DNA of 6,374 nt from an uncultured Eubacteriales bacterium (GCA_902768995.1 CACXNN010000093.1:1-6374); one strand, 5' to 3'; shown: positions 1-6,272, numbered from the stretch's first letter. A program made the numbers and translations. The notes: a model not told the origin generated them from the letters alone.

Positions 1-1
1 T

Positions 2-607
2 CTGCGGGCCGAGCCCCTGCTCACGGAGTACGTGAAGCGGTCGGGCATCGTGGACGAGGATCTGGTGGTGGTCTCCCCCGATGCCGGCTCCGCCAAGCGC
101 TCCCGGGACTTCGCCAAGCAGATCGGCTGCCCCGTGGCCATCGGCGACAAGACCCGCACCGACCACACGGAGAACGCCAAGGTCCTGGAGGTCATCGGCG
201 ACGTGGAGGGCAAAAACTGTCTGGTGGTGGACGACTTCTCCATCTCCGGCGGCACCATGGTGGACATCGCCAGGGGCCTGAAGGAGAAGGGCGCTAAGCG
301 CATCTTCGGCGCCCTGTCCCACAACTGCATGAACGAGAAGGCCCTCTCCCGCTTCGATGAAAGCCCCTACGAGTTCATCGTCACCACGGACACGGTGGAA
401 TGCCCCGAGGCCCGCAAGCATCCCAAGATCAAGATCATCTCCGCCGCACCCATGTTCGCCCAGGCCGTGAAGATCATCCACGACAAGGCTCCCATGAGCA
501 CCCTCTTCGACCAGCGCATCAGCAAGCGCATGCTGGACATGTCCTTCATCTCCATCAGCGTGCCGTCCTGCCAGCCCCGCTCCATGAGTTCGGCCATGGT
601 CCGATAG
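2..607 (+). CDS. prs: Ribose-phosphate pyrophosphokinase (PRPP synthetase), C-terminal part, 5' end outside window
   Basis: PRPP synthetase transfers pyrophosphate from ATP to ribose 5-phosphate, giving the cytosolic precursor of nucleotides, histidine and tryptophan. The frame is open from base 2, so the N-terminal half lies off the left edge; GTG at 32 is an internal Val codon, not a start. Seen: VVVSPDAGSAKR, a flexible-loop region (KTRTDHTENAKV), IGDVEGK, the PRPP-binding loop VDDFSISGGTM (about 234-267; the common form is VDDxxDTAGT) and a terminal helix ending MSTLFDQ (to about 514). Family members generally end near this LFD motif. Here the frame runs about 31 more residues to TAG at 605-607, and its last part is antisense to the neighbouring regulator remnant. 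The native stop may therefore have been lost by a deletion, or this clade may have a longer tail. Family assignment is firm; the C-terminus is uncertain. Confidence 0.87.
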   Translation: MRAEPLLTEYVKRSGIVDEDLVVVSPDAGSAKRSRDFAKQIGCPVAIGDKTRTDHTENAKVLEVIGDVEGKNCLVVDDFSISGGTMVDIARGLKEKGAKRIFGALSHNCMNEKALSRFDESPYEFIVTTDTVECPEARKHPKIKIISAAPMFAQAVKIIHDKAPMSTLFDQRISKRMLDMSFISISVPSCQPRSMSSAMVR

Positions 608-906
608 ATGGGATAGCTCTTGAAGAAGGAAAGCATCTCCCGGGCCTGGCGGTCGATCTGGGCCTTCGCTTCATCGGTTTTGACCTCCTCCTTGCGCATG
701 GCCAGCATGCAGATGAGCTTGTCGATGCAAAGGTCCTCCGCCTTTTGAACGTTTTCAAGGCGCTCCTGCCCGGCCTTGACGGCCGCCGCGATCTCGTAGA
801 AAAAGAAATGCAGGGCCGGGATCTTCGTGAGGTAGTACTCCGCCAGCTCCTCCTGGGTCACCCGTTTCTCCTTCCGCAGCAGCCGTATCTTTGCTCCGAT
901 ATTCAT
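367..906 (-). pseudogene. Decayed XRE-family HTH regulator with internal and 3' deletions
   Basis: The start is well supported: ATG at 906-904 has an AAGGAG ribosome binding site (915-920) 8 nt upstream. Residues 1-23 (MNIGAKIRLLRKEKRVTQEELAEY) are the first two helices of an XRE/Cro HTH. The expected recognition helix (a sequence like LGVSxQAVSKWE) is missing. The chain instead continues with YLTKIPALHFFFYEI and KAGQERLENVQKAEDLCIDKLI. As far as I recall, this matches the C-terminal half of clostridial XRE regulators with TPR-like repeats of roughly 300 residues, so much of the middle appears to be deleted in frame. From about residue 120 (nt 550 and below) the frame is antisense to prs coding sequence and unlikely to be native; it stays open to 367. 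Without the recognition helix it should not bind DNA as XRE proteins do. It could still be translated as a small protein. Remnant status is inference. Confidence 0.55.
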
Positions 907-939
907 TCCTTTTTCTCCTTACGTCCATATTCTTCGACT

Positions 940-963
940 TCGAACCGGTTCGATCCGAGTATA
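940..963 (-). promoter_or_regulatory. Promoter -10 and 14-bp palindromic operator of the XRE remnant
   Basis: On the minus strand a good -10 hexamer TATACT (958-963) lies 51 nt upstream of the ATG at 906. No convincing -35 is visible. Directly downstream sits the perfect palindrome TCGAACCGGTTCGA (940-953), covering the expected transcription start near 951. A palindrome at the start site between -10 and ribosome binding site is the usual place for an autorepressor operator. The link to this regulator is inferred from position only. Confidence 0.45.
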
Positions 964-1004
964 CCTGCATTTTTCGGAAAAAGCCACAGGCAATCGTTTG
1001 GATA

Positions 1005-1106
1005 GAATTCAACCGCTGGTTGTATTATGAACCGTCGGACTTTTGCATAGGATTATTTTTATGCAGTGAAATGAATGAATTTACATTGGGGTTTTCGGTT
1101 GAATTC
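1005..1106. repeat. Widely spaced 11-bp inverted repeat (GAATTCAACCG / CGGTTGAATTC)
   Basis: GAATTCAACCG at 1005-1015 is the exact reverse complement of CGGTTGAATTC at 1096-1106, with 80 nt between the arms. The right arm contains the -35 hexamer of the amidase promoter. A smaller inverted repeat, TGCATA-N10-TATGCA, lies between them at 1044-1065. Two sites for one regulator acting by DNA looping would explain the layout, but no regulator is identified. Confidence 0.4.
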
Positions 1107-1127
1107 CGGAGAAAAAGTTGATATGAT
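1099..1127 (+). promoter_or_regulatory. Near-consensus sigma-A promoter of the amidase-arcA operon
   Basis: TTGAAT (1099-1104), a 17-nt spacer and TATGAT (1122-1127) form a near-consensus housekeeping promoter; TGA before the -10 gives an extended -10. The predicted start of transcription, about 7 nt past the -10, falls at or next to the ATG at 1134, so the transcript would have almost no 5' leader. The only Shine-Dalgarno-like GGAG (1108-1111) is 22 nt from the ATG, too far for normal use. Confidence 0.6.
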
Positions 1128-1133
1128 TTATGT

Positions 1134-1991
1134 ATGAAAAGGATTTGGGCCATACTCATTGGAATGATGTTGCTCCTGGGCTGCGGGAAGGCGGCCGCGC
1201 CGGCGGTGGAGGCTGCGCCGGAGACGGCGGTCCCCGTCGTGCTGACGGCGGCGCCCACGGCCCAGGCGGAGCAGAAGATCAGCATCGGCGTGGCCGCGGT
1301 GGAAACGGCCGCGCCTACGGCGGCGCCGGGACCCCTGACGGGGTTCGTCATCGGGCTCGATCCCGGGCATCAGCTGGTCTACGACCCCGCCCGGGAGCCC
1401 GTGGCCCCCGGGTCCAGCGAGACTAAGCAGAAGGTGGCCGGCGGCTGCCGGGGCGTGAAGAGCGGCGTCTATGAGTACGAGGTGAATCTGGACGTTTCGC
1501 TGCTCCTGCGGGATATGCTGGAGGAGGCGGGAGCAACGGTCATCATGACCCACGAGGTGCTGGACGTGAATATCTCCAACGTCCAGCGGGCCCAGATGTT
1601 CAACGAGGCCAACGTGGACTTGGGCATCCGCATCCACTGCAACAAGAGCGACAACAGCAAGACCGCCGGGGCCTTCATGCTGGTGCCTACGGAGAACAGG
1701 ACCAAGTTCTATGAGGAGAACGTCCGGGCGGCCCAGGTCATCCTCAAGGCCTACTGCGCCGAGACGGGGCTGTCCATGCGCTACAAGGACGGCATCACCT
1801 ACCGGAACGACCAGACGGGCTTCAACTGGTGCACCCGGCCCATCATCAACATTGAGATGGGGCATCTGAGCAACCCCAGCGAGGACGCGCTCCTCTCCGA
1901 CCCCGCATTCCAGGTAAAAATGGCCCGCGGGCTGTTCAACGGCATACTCCAATACTTCCGGCCTGATCTCGTTGCCGCCGCCAACGAATGA
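1134..1991 (+). CDS. Lipoprotein N-acetylmuramoyl-L-alanine amidase (Amidase_3 family)
   Basis: This 285-residue predicted zinc amidase would cleave the amide bond between N-acetylmuramic acid and L-alanine in peptidoglycan on the outer face of the membrane. A lipoprotein-type signal peptide (MKR, hydrophobic 5-16, lipobox LLGC with Cys17) is followed by an Ala/Pro/Thr-rich linker to about residue 67. The catalytic domain spans about 70-275. Zinc ligands and catalytic residues are present: H79 in LDPGH, E114 in YEYEVNL, H168 in IRIHCN and E241 in IEMGHLSNPSED. Between the first two lies the insert with a GSSETK motif known from clostridial relatives. No SPOR, SH3 or cell-wall-binding repeats are present, so lipid anchoring is the likely tether. 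An in-frame TGA at 1119-1121 leaves ATG 1134 as the only start that keeps the signal peptide, although it lacks a normally spaced ribosome binding site. The gene ends 24 nt before arcA and is probably co-transcribed with it. A role in growth, germination or sporulation cannot be told from sequence. Confidence 0.9.
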   Translation: MKRIWAILIGMMLLLGCGKAAAPAVEAAPETAVPVVLTAAPTAQAEQKISIGVAAVETAAPTAAPGPLTGFVIGLDPGHQLVYDPAREPVAPGSSETKQKVAGGCRGVKSGVYEYEVNLDVSLLLRDMLEEAGATVIMTHEVLDVNISNVQRAQMFNEANVDLGIRIHCNKSDNSKTAGAFMLVPTENRTKFYEENVRAAQVILKAYCAETGLSMRYKDGITYRNDQTGFNWCTRPIINIEMGHLSNPSEDALLSDPAFQVKMARGLFNGILQYFRPDLVAAANE

Positions 1992-2015
1992 AAAGCAAAG
2001 GAGCATCCCTCTATC

Positions 2016-3236
2016 ATGGAATCCCCCATCAGCGTTCGTTCTGAAGTCGGAAAGCTCAAGACCGTGCTGCTGCACCGCCCCGGTGTGGAGCTGGAAAACC
2101 TGATGCCCGACTACCTGTCCCATCAGCTGTTCGACGACATCCCCTATCTGGTCTACGCCCAGCAGGAGCACGACACCTTCGCCTGCATCCTGCGCCAGTG
2201 CGGCGTGAACGTGATGTATTTGAAGGACCTGCTGTGCGAGGCCGTGAACCGGGGCGGCGTCCGGGAGGAGCTGGTGAACGACTACGTGCGGGAGGCCCAC
2301 CTCTACGGCTCCTACATGCAGGCGGCCGTGAAGGAGTACCTGCTGGCCCTGCCCACGGACAAGCTGTTCGACGCCATGGCCGGCGGCGTGCGCAAGAGCC
2401 AGATCGCCAAGCTCACCAAGTACCATCTGGTGGACTACGCCCAGGAGGACTTCCCCTTCTACGCCGAGTCCATGCCCAACCTGTACTTCACCCGGGACCC
2501 CTTCGCGTGTCTCGGCAACGGGGTCATCATCTCCCACATGGCCAACGAGATCCGGCAGCGGGAGACCCTGTTCGCGGACTACATCTTCCGGTATCACCCC
2601 ATCTATAAGAACGTGCCCCACTGGTACGAGCGGAGCAACAACTGGTCCATCGAGGGCGGCGACACCCTGGTGCTGAACGATAGGACCATGGCCATCGGCA
2701 TGAGCGAGCGCACCAGCCCCCAGGCCGTGGAGGACATGGCGGAGAACGTGCTGGGGGCCCACATGGGCGTGGAGCAGATATTGGTGATCGACCTCCCCAA
2801 GTTCCGCACGTTCATGCATCTCGACACGGTCATGACCATGGTGGACGTGGACAAGTTCGTGGTGCACCCCAACATCCAACGGTCCATGCGCTCCTTCCTG
2901 CTGACCCGGGGCGACGGGAAGCGGAAGCTGAATATCCAGGAGACCGGCCTCCCCATCGACGAGGCGCTGCAGAAGGTCATGGATCTCGACAAGATCACGC
3001 TGATCCGCTGCGGCGGCGCCAGCACCATCGACGCGGCCCGGGAGCAGTGGAACGATGGCGCCAACACCCTGGCCGTGGCCCCCGGCGAGGTCATCACCTA
3101 CATCCGGAACCACGTGACCAACAGCATCCTCCGGGATCACGGCATCACCGTCCACGAGATCCCCTCCTCCGAGCTCTCCCGGGGCCGCGGCGGCCCCCGG
3201 TGCATGAGCATGCCGCTGGTGCGGGACGGCATCTGA
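2016..3236 (+). CDS. arcA: Arginine deiminase
   Basis: This cytosolic enzyme hydrolyses L-arginine to citrulline and ammonia, the first step of the arginine deiminase pathway that yields ATP via carbamoyl phosphate and can raise pH. At 406 residues it is full length for the family. The guanidine-modifying-enzyme active site is complete: D161 in FTRDP, E213 in IEGGD, H268 and D270 in FMHLDT, and the nucleophile C396 in GRGGPRCMSMPL near the C-terminus. The N-terminal SEVGKLKTVLLHRPG is also typical. The ribosome binding site AAAGGAG (1997-2003) lies 12 nt from the ATG, slightly far but clear. The gene follows the amidase gene after 24 nt. The usual partners (arcB ornithine carbamoyltransferase, arcC carbamate kinase, the arginine/ornithine antiporter) are not adjacent: the next gene is convergent. 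The pathway must be completed elsewhere in the genome, or this enzyme serves only ammonia or citrulline production. Confidence 0.96.
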   Translation: MESPISVRSEVGKLKTVLLHRPGVELENLMPDYLSHQLFDDIPYLVYAQQEHDTFACILRQCGVNVMYLKDLLCEAVNRGGVREELVNDYVREAHLYGSYMQAAVKEYLLALPTDKLFDAMAGGVRKSQIAKLTKYHLVDYAQEDFPFYAESMPNLYFTRDPFACLGNGVIISHMANEIRQRETLFADYIFRYHPIYKNVPHWYERSNNWSIEGGDTLVLNDRTMAIGMSERTSPQAVEDMAENVLGAHMGVEQILVIDLPKFRTFMHLDTVMTMVDVDKFVVHPNIQRSMRSFLLTRGDGKRKLNIQETGLPIDEALQKVMDLDKITLIRCGGASTIDAAREQWNDGANTLAVAPGEVITYIRNHVTNSILRDHGITVHEIPSSELSRGRGGPRCMSMPLVRDGI

Positions 3237-3237
3237 G

Positions 3238-3297
3238 GCTTCTTTTTGCCGCTTTTTCTCTTCCGTGAAGAGGAAAAAGCGGCGGAAAAAGAGAAGC
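3238..3297 (+). terminator. Long hairpin directly after arcA, without a U-tract
   Basis: Starting one base past the arcA stop, the inner arms 3248-3263 and 3267-3283 pair over 16 bp with one bulged G and a CGT loop. Outer arms GCTTC (3238-3242) and GAAGC (3293-3297) extend the stem through a partly paired T/A stretch. No T-run follows on either strand, so it is not a textbook intrinsic terminator. It may protect the mRNA 3' end or act with the second hairpin downstream. Confidence 0.4.
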
Positions 3298-3355
3298 ACA
3301 TAGGGGATAATAGAATAGCACCGCAACCTGTGTTTGCCGGATAAAGTTCTTTGGG

Positions 3356-3385
3356 ATGCACCCTTTCTTACAAGAAAGGGTGCAT
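3356..3385 (+). terminator. Perfect 14-bp hairpin between the convergent arcA and yunB
   Basis: ATGCACCCTTTCTT (3356-3369) is exactly complementary to AAGAAAGGGTGCAT (3372-3385), leaving an AC centre that would open to a small loop. On the plus strand it is followed by TGCTTTTG, a weak U-tract, so it can end the amidase-arcA transcript. On the minus strand it lies just beyond the yunB stop but is followed by CCCAAAG, which argues against strong termination from that side. Confidence 0.5.
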
Positions 3386-3401
3386 TGCTTTTGATCGCTC
3401 C

Positions 3402-4055
3402 TTATTTGTTTTCCGGGATAAGGTTCAAGAGGTCGTCGGTGTTGGCCACGTTGGTGTAGGCTTCCGGCACGTCGCCCACGATCACGTTCTCCGCCACGGG
3501 GGCCTGGGTGAGGACGGTGACGGAATAGGAGCGGCCCGGCAGGACCACCCGGACCGTGCCGGTGAGCTGCAGCGTGATCCGGTGGAGGGTCTGGTTGATG
3601 CCCGCAGACCGGAACTCGCTGTGAAAGGAGGACTGGACCATGCCCACCGGCGTGAACCGGAAGCTGAGCCGGGGCCCCAGCCCCGCCAGCAGGGGCACGC
3701 CGCTGAGCGTCCCCAGGGGCACCGACACCCCCTGCTCCCCCAGGTCCTGGATCCGCCGCTGGGCCGCCGCCGCGCAGTCCGCCGCCAGCAGGTTCAGCTT
3801 CCCCGCGTCCGCCGTCAGCAACGAGACGTGCCCCTCGTTGGATGCCTGGGCGCTCAGCAGCTCCCCGGTGGACGCGCTGCCCAGCACCTCCAGGATGGCT
3901 TCGTTCATGGCCCGGGCCGCAGCGCTCTCCACCCGGGCGGACGCCAGCCCCTCCAGCACCGGCCGCAGGCTGGCGTTCACGTACCAGAGGGCCCCCGCCG
4001 CGGCCAACAGCACCAGCAGCAGCCCCGCCAGCGCCTTTCGTTTTCGTCTGTGCAT
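3402..4055 (-). CDS. yunB: Sporulation protein YunB
   Basis: This 217-residue protein belongs to the YunB family, known in Bacillus subtilis as a mother-cell sporulation protein whose biochemical role is not settled. A basic N-terminus (MHRRKRK) precedes one membrane segment (about 9-26); the rest should face outward. Family hallmarks are SVPLGTLSGVPLLAGLGP (about 111-128), the following PVGMVQSSFHSEF, then SAGINQTLH (about 150-158), and near the end PVAENVIVGDVPEAY. ATG at 4055-4053 was chosen over longer in-frame starts because a GGAGG ribosome binding site (about 4063-4067) precedes it and translation then begins with a normal membrane-anchor sequence. The frame extends upstream to 4136, but that part looks non-coding. 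The gene is divergent from the response-regulator gene with a 168-nt gap and convergent with arcA. A sigma-E promoter would be expected; I could not identify a convincing one. Confidence 0.92.
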   Translation of the reverse strand: MHRRKRKALAGLLLVLLAAAGALWYVNASLRPVLEGLASARVESAAARAMNEAILEVLGSASTGELLSAQASNEGHVSLLTADAGKLNLLAADCAAAAQRRIQDLGEQGVSVPLGTLSGVPLLAGLGPRLSFRFTPVGMVQSSFHSEFRSAGINQTLHRITLQLTGTVRVVLPGRSYSVTVLTQAPVAENVIVGDVPEAYTNVANTDDLLNLIPENK

Positions 4056-4139
4056 ACCCTTCCCTCCCCCCACAGCATATGCGCGGGAGGCGAAAAAAGA
4101 AGGAATCTGCCGCCGGCAGGTCCGGTCCCGGCCCAAAGA

Positions 4140-4156
4140 ATTACAAAGAAATTACA
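4140..4156 (+). promoter_or_regulatory. PhoP-box-like direct repeat upstream of the response-regulator gene
   Basis: ATTACA occurs at 4140-4145 and 4151-4156, an 11-bp period placing both on one face of the helix, as OmpR/PhoB-family dimers require. The hexamers match the Firmicutes PhoP consensus TT(A/T)ACA at five of six positions, with its usual 5-bp gap. The site lies 32 nt upstream of the -10 candidate, suggesting autoregulation by the regulator encoded just downstream. An identical arrangement is found at 6273-6289. Confidence 0.6.
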
Positions 4157-4188
4157 TCTATTCCGCATCCTCTTTTTTCCAGGCATGG

Positions 4189-4194
4189 TATCCT
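4189..4194 (+). promoter_or_regulatory. Activator-type -10 of the two-component operon
   Basis: TATCCT is preceded by TGG (extended -10 form), with no recognisable -35 hexamer 16-18 nt upstream, as expected for a promoter depending on an activator. Transcription would start near A4201 in GGCAGGGAAACGAGAG, a sequence nearly repeated at the matching place (6331-6346) before the gene at 6358. The call rests largely on that match. Confidence 0.45.
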
Positions 4195-4223
4195 ATAGGC
4201 AGGGAAACGAGAGGAGTTTTTGT

Positions 4224-4886
4224 ATGCAGAACCGCATCCTTTTGGTGGAGGACGACCAGGCCATCGCCGACGCCGTGGCCCTGAACCTGAAGATCGTGGG
4301 CTACGACTACGCCCGCTTCGACGACGGGCAGGCCGCCGCCGACAGTTTGGAGTCGGACCACGGCTTCGATCTCGCCCTCCTGGATATCATGCTGCCCGGC
4401 ATGGACGGGTTCGAACTGTTGAGCTACATGAAGAAATACGGCATCCCCGTGATCTACATGACCGCCAAGGCCGACGCCGCCTCGGAGATCAAGGGCCTGC
4501 TGGACGGGGCGGAGGACTACGTGATCAAGCCCTTCGACATGATGGCCCTCATGGTGCGGATGGAGAAGGTGCTCCTGCGGACCGGGCGGCTCAACCGGAT
4601 CTACCGGGCCGGGGACGTGGAGCTGGACGACTACAAGCACCTGGTCTACAAGGCCGGGGCGCCCGTGGAGGTGAGCCCTCTCGAATACGCGGTGCTGCTG
4701 TACCTCATGAAGCATAAGAACCTGACCGTGAGCCGGGAACAGCTGTTGAACGAGGTGTGGGGCTTCGAGTACATGGGCGAAAGCCGGTCCGTGGACGTGA
4801 AGATCTCCACCCTGCGGCGGAAGCTGGGCCTCGGCGACGCCATCAAGACCGTGCAAAAGCTGGGCTACAGATTAGAGGATAGATAG
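4224..4886 (+). CDS. OmpR/PhoB-family response regulator
   Basis: This 220-residue DNA-binding response regulator works with the kinase encoded immediately downstream. The receiver domain (about 3-117) has the acidic pocket E9-D10-D11, phospho-acceptor D54 in LLDIMLPGMDG, T80 and K102 in the IKPF motif. The winged-helix effector domain (about 125-217) has the family signatures SPLEYAVL, REQLLNEVWG, SVDVKISTLRRKLG and a GYRL end. The start is set by GAGGAG (4211-4216) 7 nt before the ATG; the reading frame is open far upstream but that part is antisense to yunB. The stop TAG touches the ATG of the kinase gene, so the two are translationally coupled. Tandem ATTACA repeats upstream of this gene and of the gene at 6358 suggest both are targets. 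A PhoB/PhoP-like role in phosphate starvation is likely but inferred from those sites, since the protein alone does not fix the signal. Confidence 0.95.
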   Translation: MQNRILLVEDDQAIADAVALNLKIVGYDYARFDDGQAAADSLESDHGFDLALLDIMLPGMDGFELLSYMKKYGIPVIYMTAKADAASEIKGLLDGAEDYVIKPFDMMALMVRMEKVLLRTGRLNRIYRAGDVELDDYKHLVYKAGAPVEVSPLEYAVLLYLMKHKNLTVSREQLLNEVWGFEYMGESRSVDVKISTLRRKLGLGDAIKTVQKLGYRLEDR

Positions 4887-6266
4887 ATGAAGCTGCGACA
4901 CAAGATCAGCCTGTTGGCCGGGGCCGTCCTGCTGCTGGTGCTCCTCACCTGCGCCGGGGTGCTGCTCCTGTACGCCCGGAAGACCATCTTAGCTCTGGCG
5001 GAGGACCAGGCCAGGGACAAGCAGAGCGCCCTCAGTGCCTCCTTCTCCTCCATGGTCCGGTACTACGCCGTGCCGGAGGACAGCGACGCCGCCCGGGAGA
5101 GCCTGATCCGGTACTGCTTCACCCGGTTCGCCGACCAGGAGGGGGTGCTCATGCGGGGCGGCGAGACCCTTTGCTCCTCCGTGGCCGTGGACCCCAGCCT
5201 CTACGCCCTGCCGGACCGGGAGGACAGCCGGACCGCCGTCTACCGGGGATCGGTGGACGGGCGGCAGCTGCTGATCGTGGCGAGCCTCGAATGGGTCCAG
5301 ACGGACACCCTCTACGTGGGCCTGGTCCGGGACATCACGGAGGTCTACGACGCCATGGCCCGACTCACCCGGCTGTTCCTCGGGGTCTGCGCCGCCGGGG
5401 TGGCCCTGGGCATGGGGCTTCTGTTCCTGGCGGTGAAAAAGAGCACCGCCCCCCTCTCCCGCCTGACCGCCGCCACCGGGGAGATCGCCGCCGGAGCCTA
5501 CGACAAGCGGGTGACCATTTCCGGCCGGGACGAGGTGGGCGACCTGGGGCAAAGCTTCAACCGGATGGCGGAAGCCGTAGAAAACAAGATTGCAGACCTG
5601 ACGGAGCAGAACGAGCGCCAGCGGCTGTTCATCGGCGGGGTGAGCCACGAGTTCAAGACCCCCCTGGCCGCGGTGGGCCTCCACGGGGACCTGCTGGAGA
5701 ACGCCAAATTGAGCGAGGCGGAACGGGAGGATTCCCTGCAACACATCCGCCGGGCCGGGGCCTACATGACGAGCATGACCCAAAGCCTCATGGAGCTGCT
5801 GCTCCTCGATCAAGCCGTCGAAACCGAGGAAACGGACCCTGCCGCCCTCCTTTCTATCGTATCGGAAGCCGCCTATGACGGTCTCGCCGCCCGGGGCGTG
5901 ACGCTGGTCACCGCGTGCCAGGACGCCTCTCCCCTGCCCCTGAACCCCACCCTCATGACCTCCCTGCTGCTGAACCTGGTGGAGAACGCCGCCCGCAGCT
6001 ACGATGCGGAGGACGAAAACAGGACCGTCACCCTGCGGGCCTGTGGCCGCTGCTTCGAGGTGACCGACCGGGGCCGGGGCATCCCCGCCGAGGCCCAAGA
6101 CCACATCTTCGAGCCCTTCTACCGGGTGGATAAGTCCCGCAGCCGCAAGCAGGGGGGCAGCGGCCTGGGCCTGGCCCTGGTCAAGGCCATCGCTGACGCC
6201 CACGGGGCCACCCTGTCCCTGGACAGTGCGCCGGGCCGTGGCACCACCTTCCGGGTCCAGTTTTGA
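4887..6266 (+). CDS. HAMP-containing sensor histidine kinase, partner of the upstream regulator
   Basis: This 459-residue membrane kinase would autophosphorylate and pass phosphate to the adjacent regulator. Order of parts: membrane helix 1 (about 8-29), a small extracytoplasmic sensor region (about 31-158), membrane helix 2 (about 161-183), HAMP linker (about 184-238), HisKA with phospho-acceptor H254 in VSHEFKTPL, and HATPase_c. The ATP site is complete: N box N363/N367 in NLVENA, G1 box D394-x-G396-x-G398, F box FEPFYRVDKS (408-417) and G2 box GGSGLGLALVKAI (423-435). No PAS domain is evident, unlike B. subtilis PhoR. The sensor region matches no fold I recognise. The ATG follows the regulator's stop with zero gap; GAGG (4875-4878) inside the previous gene is its ribosome binding site, 8 nt away. 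No terminator follows, so transcription may run on into the gene at 6358. Confidence 0.95.
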   Translation: MKLRHKISLLAGAVLLLVLLTCAGVLLLYARKTILALAEDQARDKQSALSASFSSMVRYYAVPEDSDAARESLIRYCFTRFADQEGVLMRGGETLCSSVAVDPSLYALPDREDSRTAVYRGSVDGRQLLIVASLEWVQTDTLYVGLVRDITEVYDAMARLTRLFLGVCAAGVALGMGLLFLAVKKSTAPLSRLTAATGEIAAGAYDKRVTISGRDEVGDLGQSFNRMAEAVENKIADLTEQNERQRLFIGGVSHEFKTPLAAVGLHGDLLENAKLSEAEREDSLQHIRRAGAYMTSMTQSLMELLLLDQAVETEETDPAALLSIVSEAAYDGLAARGVTLVTACQDASPLPLNPTLMTSLLLNLVENAARSYDAEDENRTVTLRACGRCFEVTDRGRGIPAEAQDHIFEPFYRVDKSRSRKQGGSGLGLALVKAIADAHGATLSLDSAPGRGTTFRVQF

Positions 6267-6272
6267 GCCACA

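Noticed and set aside
1010..1022. CAACC-GCT-GGTTG as an independent operator
   Set aside because: Arms of five bases are weak alone; it is covered under the AACCG half-site cluster rather than called separately.
1128..3326. 732-residue open frame on the minus strand, opposite the amidase and arcA
   Set aside because: It is fully antisense to two genes with complete catalytic motifs. Its Val/Gly/His/Leu-rich, repeat-like composition is typical of an antisense frame in GC-rich DNA, and it shows no domain.
4075..4082. GCATATGC as a possible sigma-E element of yunB
   Set aside because: It resembles part of a sigma-E hexamer, but no partner element sits at the required distance from it and from the start codon.
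4107..4119. Small CTGCC/GGCAG hairpin in the yunB upstream region
   Set aside because: Five base pairs with a 3-nt loop in GC-rich DNA is expected by chance. On the minus strand the T-run is 8 nt away, too far for a terminator.
4056..4136. 27-residue N-terminal extension of YunB
   Set aside because: The internal ATG at 4055 has a well-placed GGAGG and begins a normal basic-plus-hydrophobic anchor. The extension has neither a ribosome binding site nor family-like sequence.
3351..4223. Long N-terminal extension of the response regulator frame
   Set aside because: The frame is open but antisense to yunB and low in complexity. The regulator has a clear ribosome binding site and a canonical receiver start at 4224.
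4989..6203. 404-residue minus-strand open frame opposite the sensor kinase
   Set aside because: It is antisense to a kinase with all conserved boxes; the Gly/His/Pro/Val-rich composition and lack of a ribosome binding site mark it as a shadow.
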